A stretch of DNA of 64,000 nucleotides from an uncultured Lachnospiraceae bacterium (GTDB lineage Bacteria > Bacillota > Clostridia > Lachnospirales > Lachnospiraceae): positions 124,001 to 188,000 of the forward strand of contig CAKRMH010000001.1 in NCBI GenBank assembly GCA_934364805.1, written 5' to 3'. The translations under genes were made by a program, and so were the position numbers. A model generated the notes under the pieces. It was not told where the DNA came from. It saw only the letters and a list, made by a program, of their open reading frames with translations, and did no database searches. This document shows, one piece after another, positions 45,901-52,582 of this stretch (the stretch's first letter is position 1; the number at the start of each line of letters is the position of its first letter).

Positions 45901-46509
45901 ATCGAAGCACCTGTTTTTCAAGGAATCGAAAACAGATATCTTGCTGATCCGGAACTGAATGACGCATGTAAGCTGGCTCTTTTAAAATATTATGCCGAAA
46001 GCGGACAGGCGAATAGGGCGCAACTTGAAATCGAAGACCAGCTCCTGGGTGAATATATCAAGAGAAATATGTGTTTTGCCTTTTTCCGCAAACTGGATAA
46101 GTCACTGATCATGAAATACCACTTATATGACAAAGTGATCTTAGAGTACCGGGCACCGAAAGGAACACATGTTGTCCTGCATTACAGCAGAGATGAGGAT
46201 GGCGAGGATTTTATCACGGAAGACATGCCGGAAATTTTTGATGGGATTTATACAAAGTCTTTTATTATGTTTTTTGGAGAAATGATACAGTATTATATTT
46301 CAGAAGAAGAAGGAAAACAGATAAAAGTATCAGAAAACAGCAGGATCACAAATAATGAAGTATATAGTGAGAATGATTTAAGCAGGTACAATCTGATCAA
46401 TCAGATGATTATTTCAAATACGTTACAGGAAAACAGTGCCTTGTTCAAAGACATGAAAGAATACAAAATACTTTCGAAAACCGTAAAACAGCTGCTGACT
46501 GTTTTATAA
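42970..46509 (+). CDS. Giant DUF5717-type protein: beta domains plus long helical repeats
   Basis: A 1179-residue protein with no signal peptide or clear membrane segment. I recognise it only as resembling the family I recall as DUF5717 of Lachnospiraceae. It begins with a basic RRRLRQL patch; residues ~12-110 and ~190-285 read as two Ig-like beta domains; about 290-1050 is helical and rich in paired Tyr/Leu/Glu helices like TPR or SEL1 repeats; a final beta domain (~1055-1130, 'EYRAPKGTHVVLHY') precedes a helical tail. The start is TTG at 42970, since the ATG in AGGTGATGG is out of frame and no in-frame ATG is near. Such an architecture suits a scaffold or chaperone platform. Function unknown. 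Confidence 0.85.
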   Translation: MRRRLRQLAGGRFDFTLPNVSFSVDKIDIQVKEGTDHQDEFEMISQSEIPVRGIVYSSNPRMECLTPQFDGEKVRIRYQFHSEDLIEGDIQRGCFTIVCSQKEYSLPFCVTIGKEYPEADFGQLRTLDDFVRLAREKWQEAYRIFYSSAFASLLQKDDEKLLYRAYERALPCDRNMEEFLIGAGKKLPVRFGVSRLQFQIQDIEEEQQEKIEIHKEEWGYTQICVETDADFLSLDRERITTEDFIGNTLLFPITIRPEYLHAGKNYGSVVLKSNLQTFQITFEVSGRKKGDLELRKKGRETKEGKCRIAQLYLDYRFKRMVTGVWANESVQILDHLYALNPEKPLYLLMKAQAFIINKQKQEAEWILGQFKRQNSDHRSPVWGYYLYLLTLMQREPSFVDKMTKEIEDIFRENEDSALLFWTLTFLREEYCNNPSNKLKAILYWIEKGNASPYLYLEAYYLYQQDPYLLHRLNRTEIKIMRWAIRHEALTKELAEQIFELFPWNDGFDKVIFSLMEAAYQSVPKEAYIEKICSYLIKGQRFETVYHNWYECGIELNLRLTGLYEAFLLSMDEEELVKIPRIIQLYFQYDSALPYKKLAVLYRNIIAAKEKEPEVYQKYRRSMARFALEQLEQRHIDDDLSVLYEDMIGLGFINTDIAIALSKIVFTNKLIVKNVDAVRAYIYHEQLEKPQIVPIVNGSAYCSLYGNAYRIVLEDVNGYRIADTDCYRTEALMQPDKYMQKCRASAPENLAYLVYYFGKHPQYGEWNENDEGYFATILSSKELSSIFRKKMFPEIIHYCRVNGKETQLASFFKTSGISEYRGENKRLLLELLIKEHMYDLACEAMGRYGMDQIGSAQRVSLAGYLIEKYEYEKEDVLLDLSYMAFQADKYSETVLNYLSRYYFGPEKTMIGIWEKARQYEVLVRDLEERILTQVLYAGNVTEQSDQVFFDYEKNGATELIELAYLSYRAYEYFTEGKKIEAPVFQGIENRYLADPELNDACKLALLKYYAESGQANRAQLEIEDQLLGEYIKRNMCFAFFRKLDKSLIMKYHLYDKVILEYRAPKGTHVVLHYSRDEDGEDFITEDMPEIFDGIYTKSFIMFFGEMIQYYISEEEGKQIKVSENSRITNNEVYSENDLSRYNLINQMIISNTLQENSALFKDMKEYKILSKTVKQLLTVL

Positions 46510-46545
46510 TTTACAGAAGGACAATATAAAGAAGCAGAGGTTTGT

Positions 46546-47781
46546 ATGGAAACAGCAAAACAGCCGTATTTTCTTGGCATCGATTTAAATGAGCGATACG
46601 CCATGATCAGTTTCTATCAATTGAATATGAGGGAGCCGGAAACGGTCAGTATGATCGCCGGAAGTGAAATCTACCAGATTCCTATGGTGATCGGAAAGAA
46701 GAAAAATATCGGACAGTGGTATATTGGAGATGAAGCCAGAAAACTGGCAAAAACCAGTGATGTGGTATGTATCGATGAACTGTGGCGGCGGACAAGAAAT
46801 CATGACAAAATAGAAATAGAAGGAGAAGGATATCAGGCAGAAGATTTATTCATTCTTTACATGAAAAAGCTATTTCTTCTTCCACAAAAACTTGGAAATC
46901 CGTCTTACTGTGACAGGCTTGTTGTAACGATGGAGCATCTGGACAGGGAGTGCATGGATCTTTTATGGATGGTATCTGCAAAACTGAACCTGAAAAAGGA
47001 ACAGTTTATGGTATTAGATCATAAAGAAAGCTTTTACTATTTTGCGTTGAACCAGAAACCGGAGCTGTTTTTCCATGATGTCGTTCTGTTTGAATATGAG
47101 ACGGAGGTCATGAAGAGCTATCGGCTTGAGAGAAATGTCCATACAACGCCACAGCTGATCACGATTTTGGAGAGCGATGGAAAAAGTATGGAAGGAGACC
47201 GTGATCTGGAATTTATCGATATTATGCAGGATACATTTGGAAAACACATGATATCTTCGGTGTATCTTGTCGGAGACGGCTTTGACGGGCAGTGGATGAA
47301 GGCTTCGCTTCCGGTTTTGTGCAGGGGAAGAAGAGCCTTTATGGGAAAGAACCTTTTTTCGAAAGGGGCATGCTATGCGGCAGCAGTAGGCCAGATGCAG
47401 GAGAATTGGCCATATATTTATATGGGCGAGAACGAGATGAAGTTTAATCTCAGAGTGAAGGTTTTACATCACGGGAAAATGGAATTTTATGATCTGATCA
47501 CGGCTGGGAAAAACTGGTTCGAAATAAGGGGAGAATGCGAAGTGATTTTATCAGGATCGCATGAAATCAATTTCTGGAAACAGCTTCCACACAGCAGGGA
47601 AGCAAAGATCGAAACACTGGAACTGACAGATTTTCCGGAAAGACCGGATCGGACAACCAGACTTCGGATCGTGGCAAAGCCGGTATCTGATGAAGAGGTT
47701 GAGATCGAGATCAAGGACATGGGATTTGGCGAGATTTTCCGGGCAACAGACAAGGCATGGAAATACAAAATGTCAATGTAA
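46546..47781 (+). CDS. Degenerate Hsp70/actin-fold protein (DUF5716 type)
   Basis: A 411-residue protein, recalled as DUF5716 family. Residues 8-24 ('YFLGIDLNERYAMISFY') look like the phosphate-1 loop of the Hsp70/actin/FtsA superfamily, 'LVVTMEHLDRE' (125-135) and 'VLDHKESFYYFAL' (156-168) match Hsp70 'VPA...EP.AAA' positions, and 'VYLVGDGFDGQWM' (239-251) matches the adenosine motif. The phosphate-2 loop, DLGGGT in Hsp70, reads 'VVLFEYETEV' (179-188), so ATP hydrolysis is doubtful. Residues 300-411 are beta-rich, like a substrate-binding domain. AGAGG precedes the ATG, 36 bases after the giant gene. Confidence 0.8.
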   Translation: METAKQPYFLGIDLNERYAMISFYQLNMREPETVSMIAGSEIYQIPMVIGKKKNIGQWYIGDEARKLAKTSDVVCIDELWRRTRNHDKIEIEGEGYQAEDLFILYMKKLFLLPQKLGNPSYCDRLVVTMEHLDRECMDLLWMVSAKLNLKKEQFMVLDHKESFYYFALNQKPELFFHDVVLFEYETEVMKSYRLERNVHTTPQLITILESDGKSMEGDRDLEFIDIMQDTFGKHMISSVYLVGDGFDGQWMKASLPVLCRGRRAFMGKNLFSKGACYAAAVGQMQENWPYIYMGENEMKFNLRVKVLHHGKMEFYDLITAGKNWFEIRGECEVILSGSHEINFWKQLPHSREAKIETLELTDFPERPDRTTRLRIVAKPVSDEEVEIEIKDMGFGEIFRATDKAWKYKMSM

Positions 47782-47794
47782 TGGAGGCGTTTCA

Positions 47795-48634
47795 ATGGGA
47801 GAATTATTATTATGCAGTGAACAGATTGCAGGCATGCCATATTACATTGAGGGAGTTGGCCTGAATGTGTATTCGCTGGAAGAATTAAGTTATTATATTT
47901 CCCATAATGTATATCTGATCGACCGTTCGTTTATGAGCAGTGAACTTTGTACGTGGATGAGAGAGGAACTTCACGCAGATGAACTCTCAGAAACGTTAGA
48001 GAAGATGATGGATACAGGTGCAAAGCTATCCGGGTTTGTGGAGCTGCTTTTAAGGTGGACGGGATATTGCAGGGAAGAAGAAATCAACGAGATTCAGCAG
48101 ATGCTTGTAAAACTGGAGAACAAAAGTGAATTTGAGTGCCGGAAGCTTCGGGCAGACCGGTTGACAGAAAAGGAAAAATACACGGCTGCAATATGGGAAT
48201 ATCGAAATCTTCTGGGTGATAAAGCCGCTGAAAATGAGAAACAATCATTGATTGGTGATATATGGCACAATCTTGCATTTGCGTATGCGGGAATGTTTTT
48301 GTTTGATACGGCTTCTGAATGTTATGAAAAAGCATACAGGCTGAATGGGCGTAAGGAATCCTTAAGGGAATGCCTGATCATGCATCTGTGCAGAAAAGAT
48401 GAGGAGGCATATCGAAAAACTGCAGCACAATACGAAGTCCGGGAAGAAGAACTGGAAAAGCTGCAGGAAGAAATAAGTGCAGTAAAGAATGACGGAGAAA
48501 TGCAGAAATTTTCCGAAAAAATAAATGAACTTGCACAGATGACATCGGATGGGCAGAAGGAAAGATTTCAGGAAAATGTAAAACAGATGATTTTTGAATG
48601 GAAGGAAGATTACCGAAAAAAAACTCGGAATTAA
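47795..48634 (+). CDS. TPR-like protein of the same operon, function unknown
   Basis: A 279-residue soluble protein. Residues ~140-215 form a clear tetratricopeptide-like pair ('HNLAFAYAGMFLFDTASECYEKAYRLNG'; key pattern A-F-A-Y-A-G, F-A-S-E-C-Y-E-K-A-Y), and the last 60 residues are charged and likely coiled-coil. The N-terminal 60 residues hold a 'YYIEGVGLNVYSLEELSYYI' segment I cannot assign. ATG 47795 has GGAGG about 8 bases upstream; longer frames would overlap the preceding gene and lack a ribosome site. It starts 13 bases after the Hsp70-like gene and looks like a partner or adaptor for it. Confidence 0.78.
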   Translation: MGELLLCSEQIAGMPYYIEGVGLNVYSLEELSYYISHNVYLIDRSFMSSELCTWMREELHADELSETLEKMMDTGAKLSGFVELLLRWTGYCREEEINEIQQMLVKLENKSEFECRKLRADRLTEKEKYTAAIWEYRNLLGDKAAENEKQSLIGDIWHNLAFAYAGMFLFDTASECYEKAYRLNGRKESLRECLIMHLCRKDEEAYRKTAAQYEVREEELEKLQEEISAVKNDGEMQKFSEKINELAQMTSDGQKERFQENVKQMIFEWKEDYRKKTRN

Positions 48635-48641
48635 TTGACGG

Positions 48642-49805
48642 ATGATGTTTTTTAAGAAAAAAAAGAAAGAAAAAAATACTACGCAGCCGAAGGCTGGAAC
48701 AGAATTACAAAAAAAATTAAATCAGACAGACATCAAATACGAAGTGATCGATCAGTGCGAGCAGGTGATCGATGCATCCAGGGAACTGGAGGATATACGA
48801 AGTGAATATGGTCTTGTGACCTCGTATTTAAATGATATTCAGATCATAGAAGAACTTCCGGAAGATGAGATGCATCAGATCCGTGATACGGCTGGTAATA
48901 TTATGCAGCTGAATGCAGCGAAGAATGAGTTTTTAAAAACAGAGCATCAGATTACGGATGCACAGTTTACCCAGATCCAGGAACAGGAGGATTCCGTTCC
49001 GGATGCAATTAAGCGCCTTCAGGCCAATGAAGCCTATCTGGATACGATCAAGCGCGATCTGAATTATCTTGAGGGAGAGAAGATTGAGCTTGGTTATCAG
49101 AAGGAACGCTGCAAAAAGAAACAGAAACAACTGCAGAGGCTTGCTTTTTTTCTGCTAGGTTTATTTGCGGTCATTGTATTTTTATTGCTGTTAATGAAAC
49201 TGCTGTTTCAGATGGAGACAGAGACATGGATGATTTTTGCAGCCTTTCTGGCAACGGTATCGGGAGTTTTTACACTGGTCCGTTATCAGGATTATGGTTC
49301 CGAGATCCGAAATTCGGAGGCAAAGATGAACCATGCCATATCTCTGGAGAACCATGTGAAGATCAAGTATGTAAATATCAAAAATGCAGTGGATTATGTG
49401 TATGCAAAATATCACGTAAAGAACTCCTATGAATTTATTTTCATCTGGGAAAAATACAATGAAGCCGTAAAGAAGAGAGAAAAGGAAAAACAGACGGATG
49501 ATGATCTGGAATATTTTAACAATAAGCTGATCCGCATGTTACATATACATCAGCTGTATGATTCCAAAGTGTGGATCAATCACGCAAATGCGCTTTATGA
49601 CAAAAAAGAGATGGTCGAGGTCAAACATAATCTTTTGATCCGCAGACAGAAGCTTCGCACCAGAATGGAGTATAACATGGATGTAATCCGGCGTATGAAG
49701 AGTGAAATTGAAAAAAACAGCAAAATCATGGGAGCTGGTGGGACACAGATCAGAGAGATCATTGCAAAATTAGATACGATAAACGGATTTCAGGAGCCAT
49801 TTTAA
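48642..49805 (+). CDS. Coiled-coil membrane protein of the same operon, function unknown
   Basis: A 387-residue protein. It starts with a highly basic FFKKKKKEKK segment, followed by long amphipathic helices (about residues 30-165) with heptad character, two adjacent hydrophobic segments (~167-188 and ~195-213) forming a membrane hairpin, then a second long helical/coiled-coil region to the C-terminus. Both soluble parts would face the cytoplasm. The ribosome site is weak (ACGG); the gene follows the TPR-like gene by 7 bases, so translational coupling is likely. Its stop codon lies in the loop of the operon terminator. It could tether the soluble partners to the membrane. Confidence 0.8.
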   Translation: MMFFKKKKKEKNTTQPKAGTELQKKLNQTDIKYEVIDQCEQVIDASRELEDIRSEYGLVTSYLNDIQIIEELPEDEMHQIRDTAGNIMQLNAAKNEFLKTEHQITDAQFTQIQEQEDSVPDAIKRLQANEAYLDTIKRDLNYLEGEKIELGYQKERCKKKQKQLQRLAFFLLGLFAVIVFLLLLMKLLFQMETETWMIFAAFLATVSGVFTLVRYQDYGSEIRNSEAKMNHAISLENHVKIKYVNIKNAVDYVYAKYHVKNSYEFIFIWEKYNEAVKKREKEKQTDDDLEYFNNKLIRMLHIHQLYDSKVWINHANALYDKKEMVEVKHNLLIRRQKLRTRMEYNMDVIRRMKSEIEKNSKIMGAGGTQIREIIAKLDTINGFQEPF

Positions 49806-49819
49806 TGGCTCCTTTTTTT
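49793..49819 (+). terminator. Perfect intrinsic terminator ending the 42970-49805 operon
   Basis: GGAGCCAT (49793-49800) pairs with ATGGCTCC (49805-49812) around a TTTA loop and is followed by TTTTTTT. It overlaps the last codons and stop of the coiled-coil gene. Confidence 0.92.
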
Positions 49820-49827
49820 CAAGCAGT

Positions 49828-49887
49828 TTTCGAATGACATTCACACAGCCATCACTTAGGAATTTTACAATTTCTTTACATTCGAAA
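49828..49887 (+). repeat. Inverted repeat spanning the leader of the VTC gene
   Basis: TTTCGAATG (49828-49836) and its exact complement CATTCGAAA (49879-49887) bracket 42 bases. The right arm abuts the AAAGGAG ribosome site, so folding could influence translation. A binding site pair for a regulator is equally possible. Confidence 0.45.
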
Positions 49888-49900
49888 GGAGAGATTGTAA

Positions 49901-50629
49901 ATGACCCAGAACGTGTTCAACCGTATAGAAAAAAAATATCTGTTAAATAAAAGCCAGTTTGAACATGTCATACGTGCCCTTGATCCGTATATGGAGATTG
50001 ATGAGTATGGACTTCATACGATCCGGAATATTTATTATGATACTTCCAATCAGGAACTGATCCGTACTTCTTTAGACAAACCGTGTTATAAAGAAAAATT
50101 CCGAGTCCGGTGCTATGGAGAACCGGCACAGGATGCAAAAATTTTTCTTGAGATCAAAAAGAAATATCGGGGTGTCGTGAATAAAAGAAGAATTGCCCTG
50201 CCATATAAAGAGGCAATGGCTTATCTGAATGACGGAACAAAACCACAAAAGACGGACTGGCAGATATTTCATGAAATTGACTATTTTTTTAATCATTATG
50301 CTTTAAGACCAGAGGTTTATCTTGCTTATGACAGAATCGCCCTGTTTGGAAGAGAAGACCCGGATTTTAGAGTGACATTTGACCAAAACATACGAAGCAG
50401 AAATTCCAGCCTGTTGTTGGAGAACGATACGGATACAACACCGCTTCTGGAGGAAGGATACCGGCTGATGGAGGTGAAAATATCAGATTCACTTCCATTA
50501 TGGTTTGTAGATATCCTGAATCGGGAGCAGATACGAAATATCAGTTTCTCAAAATACGGGAACGTGTATCGGAACAATCTCATATCTGGTGTGTATCATT
50601 ATAATTTGAAAGAGGTAGAAATATGTTAG
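49901..50629 (+). CDS. VTC-domain polyphosphate polymerase
   Basis: A 242-residue single-domain protein of the VTC (TTM tunnel-fold) family, which forms polyphosphate from nucleoside triphosphate in yeast Vtc4. The tunnel residues are seen in 'RIEKKYLL', 'EKFRVRCYG' (R-x-R), 'LEIKKKYRG' with 'NKRRI', 'YDRIAL', 'RVTFDQNIRSR' and 'LMEVKI'. No SPX domain is present, as usual for bacterial homologues. GAAAGGAG precedes the ATG. Its last 7 bases overlap the start of the DUF4956 membrane protein, a common bacterial pairing. Activity is inferred from family and residues. Confidence 0.88.
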   Translation: MTQNVFNRIEKKYLLNKSQFEHVIRALDPYMEIDEYGLHTIRNIYYDTSNQELIRTSLDKPCYKEKFRVRCYGEPAQDAKIFLEIKKKYRGVVNKRRIALPYKEAMAYLNDGTKPQKTDWQIFHEIDYFFNHYALRPEVYLAYDRIALFGREDPDFRVTFDQNIRSRNSSLLLENDTDTTPLLEEGYRLMEVKISDSLPLWFVDILNREQIRNISFSKYGNVYRNNLISGVYHYNLKEVEIC

Positions 50630-51312
50630 AATCATTATTATCAGGAGCATCTTCAACGGTTGCAGAAACCGTATCTATGTCAAATGCGTTTGTTTATTGT
50701 ATTATGGCAGGCATTCTTGGACTTATTATATCGGTTACTTATATAAAAACAGGAAAAGTTTCAAAGAATTTTTCAAGAACATTGATCGTTCTTCCGATTC
50801 TTGTGTGCGTGGTGATGCTTGTAGTAAACGGAAATCTTGGAACATCGGTTGCCATTGTCGGAGCATTTGGACTGATTCGTTTCCGGTCATTGCAGGGCAG
50901 TTCGAGAGATATTGCATACATATTTTTCGTTATGGCAGCCGGACTCACCTGCAGTGTCGGGTATATCGCATTTGCAATCGCAGTCACACTGATGGTATGT
51001 GCAATCTTATTTATTTTGCAATTTTGTCATTATGGAGAAGATCGGACAGAGAAGAAAGAACTACGGATCACGATTCCGGAAAATCTGGATTATGCCGGAA
51101 TTTTTGATGATCTTTTTGAAAAATATACCGTATCTCATAAACTGAACAGGGTCAGGACGACAAATATGGGAAGTTTATATGAACTGAATTACGATATTGC
51201 ACTTACCAATGAAAATGCGGAAAAGGAATTGATCGATGCGATCCGCTGCAGAAACGGTAATCTTACCGTAATATGCGGAAGAAAAGATTATAATCAGATG
51301 GAAGAACTGTAG
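50623..51312 (+). CDS. DUF4956 membrane protein, partner of the VTC protein
   Basis: A 229-residue integral membrane protein with about five hydrophobic segments between residues 20 and 140 and the conserved 'AIVGAFGLIRFRSLQGSSRDIAYIFF' type core (key residues G-A-F-G, R-F-R, R-D-I-A). A soluble C-terminal domain of about 85 residues follows. The family is routinely paired with VTC proteins and may anchor the polymerase or move its product. It starts within the VTC gene (7-base overlap), so translation is coupled. AGAGGT precedes the ATG. No CotH gene, often seen with this pair, is present here. Confidence 0.87.
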   Translation: MLESLLSGASSTVAETVSMSNAFVYCIMAGILGLIISVTYIKTGKVSKNFSRTLIVLPILVCVVMLVVNGNLGTSVAIVGAFGLIRFRSLQGSSRDIAYIFFVMAAGLTCSVGYIAFAIAVTLMVCAILFILQFCHYGEDRTEKKELRITIPENLDYAGIFDDLFEKYTVSHKLNRVRTTNMGSLYELNYDIALTNENAEKELIDAIRCRNGNLTVICGRKDYNQMEEL

Positions 51313-51334
51313 AGGCGCAATTTCTGGTTTCCTG

Positions 51335-51343
51335 CATAGGATA
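51335..51343 (+). promoter_or_regulatory. Mother-cell sigma (SigE/SigK) -10 candidate before cotJABC
   Basis: CATAGGATA fits CATAnnnTA, the -10 form used by late mother-cell sigma factors, 31 bases before cotJA. The matching -35 is not clear (CAATTT lies about 12-17 bases upstream), so this rests mainly on the spore-coat genes that follow. Confidence 0.4.
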
Positions 51344-51374
51344 ATAACGTAAGTGAGTTAGAAAGGAAATCAGA

Positions 51375-51572
51375 ATGAACAATCATATAACAGACGACGA
51401 CAGACCAGAACGAAAAGATATGGATTGTCTCGACCAGATGGCACTTGCGATGGCGTATGTTCCCTGGCAGTATATGAGCCGTACCTATGATCCGGAAAAA
51501 GCTTTGATGAGCGGTACGATATTTCCTGAACTTGATAAGCGATTTACTGGAAGATCAGGAGGTAGGCGATGA
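51375..51572 (+). CDS. cotJA: Spore coat-associated protein CotJA
   Basis: A 65-residue protein with the CotJA core 'LAMAYVPWQ' and 'ALMSGTIFPELDKRF'. It is an inner spore coat component made in the mother cell. The order cotJA-cotJB-cotJC is as in Bacillus and Clostridium, where the genes depend on sigma-E. AAAGGAAA precedes the ATG, and the stop overlaps cotJB by four bases (ATGA). Confidence 0.92.
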   Translation: MNNHITDDDRPERKDMDCLDQMALAMAYVPWQYMSRTYDPEKALMSGTIFPELDKRFTGRSGGRR

Positions 51573-51850
51573 GCAATCAGACTGTAAAAGCAGCAAAAAT
51601 GAACCAAAGGCAGCTCCTGCGCTGGATTACGATGCTTGGATTCTGCCATGATGACATGGTTTTGTATCTGGATACGCATCCGGATGACACAGACGCACTT
51701 GCATACGCAAATCAATGTGCAGAGCTTTTACGTAATGCAGTGCACACGTATGAAGAGCAGTATGGCATGCTGACGGTAAAGCCGGATCAAAACGTGCAGG
51801 AATGGAACTGGGTACAGACACCATGGCCGTGGGAAGGGGGGTATCAGTAA
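51569..51850 (+). CDS. cotJB: Spore coat protein CotJB
   Basis: A 93-residue protein with the CotJB pattern 'LLRWITMLGFCHDDMVLYLDTHP' (key residues F-x-x-D-D, L-Y-L-D-T-H-P) and the C-terminal 'WNWVQTPWPWEGG'. It is a small coat component needed with CotJC. GGAGG lies in the end of cotJA and places the start at 51569. Its TAA shares one base with the cotJC ATG, so the three genes are translated together. Confidence 0.92.
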   Translation: MSNQTVKAAKMNQRQLLRWITMLGFCHDDMVLYLDTHPDDTDALAYANQCAELLRNAVHTYEEQYGMLTVKPDQNVQEWNWVQTPWPWEGGYQ

Positions 51851-52446
51851 TGTGGAGTTATGAAAAAAGACTGCAGTACCCGGTTGATATTAAAAATCCG
51901 GATCCATCGATCGCAATGATCATTATGAGCCAGTACGGTGGACCGGATGGAGAGATGGGGGCATCTCTCAGATATCTTTCGCAAAGGTATACAATGCCGG
52001 ATCGGACGGTAGCCGGACTCATGACGGATATTGGTACGGAAGAACTTGCACACCTCGAAATCGTGGCAGCAATTGTGCATCAGCTGACGAGAAATCTGAC
52101 GGCGGATGAACTGAAAGCAGCAGGTTTTGACCAGTATTATGTGGATCATACAAACGGAATCTGGCCACAGTCGGCAGGCGGAGTTCCGTTTAATGCATGT
52201 GAGTTCCAGTCAAAAGGAGATCCGATTACAGATCTGTTTGAAGATATGGCGGCAGAGCAGAAAGCAAGAACGACATATGACAATATCCTGCGTCTTGTAA
52301 GAGACCCGGATGTAAGAGATCCGATCAAATTTTTAAGAGAGCGTGAAATTGTTCATTTCCAGAGGTTTGGCGAAGGTCTCAGGAGACTTACGGATAACCT
52401 GGATTCAAAGAATTTTTATGCATTCAATCCGGCATTTGATCAGTAA
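51850..52446 (+). CDS. cotJC: Spore coat protein CotJC (manganese-catalase-like)
   Basis: A 198-residue ferritin-like protein of the manganese catalase family that is incorporated in the spore coat. It starts 'MWSYEKRLQYPV', has the metal-ligand helices around 'GEMGASLRYLSQRYTM', 'DIGTEELAHLEIVAAIVHQL' and 'AAEQKARTTYDNILR', and ends 'NFYAFNPAFDQ'. The ATG at 51850 overlaps the cotJB stop; the in-frame ATG 48 bases earlier lies within cotJB and is rejected. It may detoxify peroxide in the coat. Confidence 0.94.
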   Translation: MWSYEKRLQYPVDIKNPDPSIAMIIMSQYGGPDGEMGASLRYLSQRYTMPDRTVAGLMTDIGTEELAHLEIVAAIVHQLTRNLTADELKAAGFDQYYVDHTNGIWPQSAGGVPFNACEFQSKGDPITDLFEDMAAEQKARTTYDNILRLVRDPDVRDPIKFLREREIVHFQRFGEGLRRLTDNLDSKNFYAFNPAFDQ

Positions 52447-52453
52447 TCACGTG

Positions 52454-52482
52454 TTGATAAAAGGTGTAATTTGTTATATAAT
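52454..52482 (+). promoter_or_regulatory. Promoter of gltX
   Basis: TTGATA (52454-52459) and a perfect TATAAT (52477-52482) are spaced by 17 bases. The ~95-base leader contains a CCAGAAG...CTTCTGG hairpin without a T-run. Confidence 0.8.
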
Positions 52483-52582
52483 AGCTTAAGCTAAGCCAGA
52501 AGGAGATGACAGGTCTTCTTCTGGTAAATTACTGCAATCTATGTGCAGATAGAATGCACTTGAATTAAGAGGAGATATTAGA

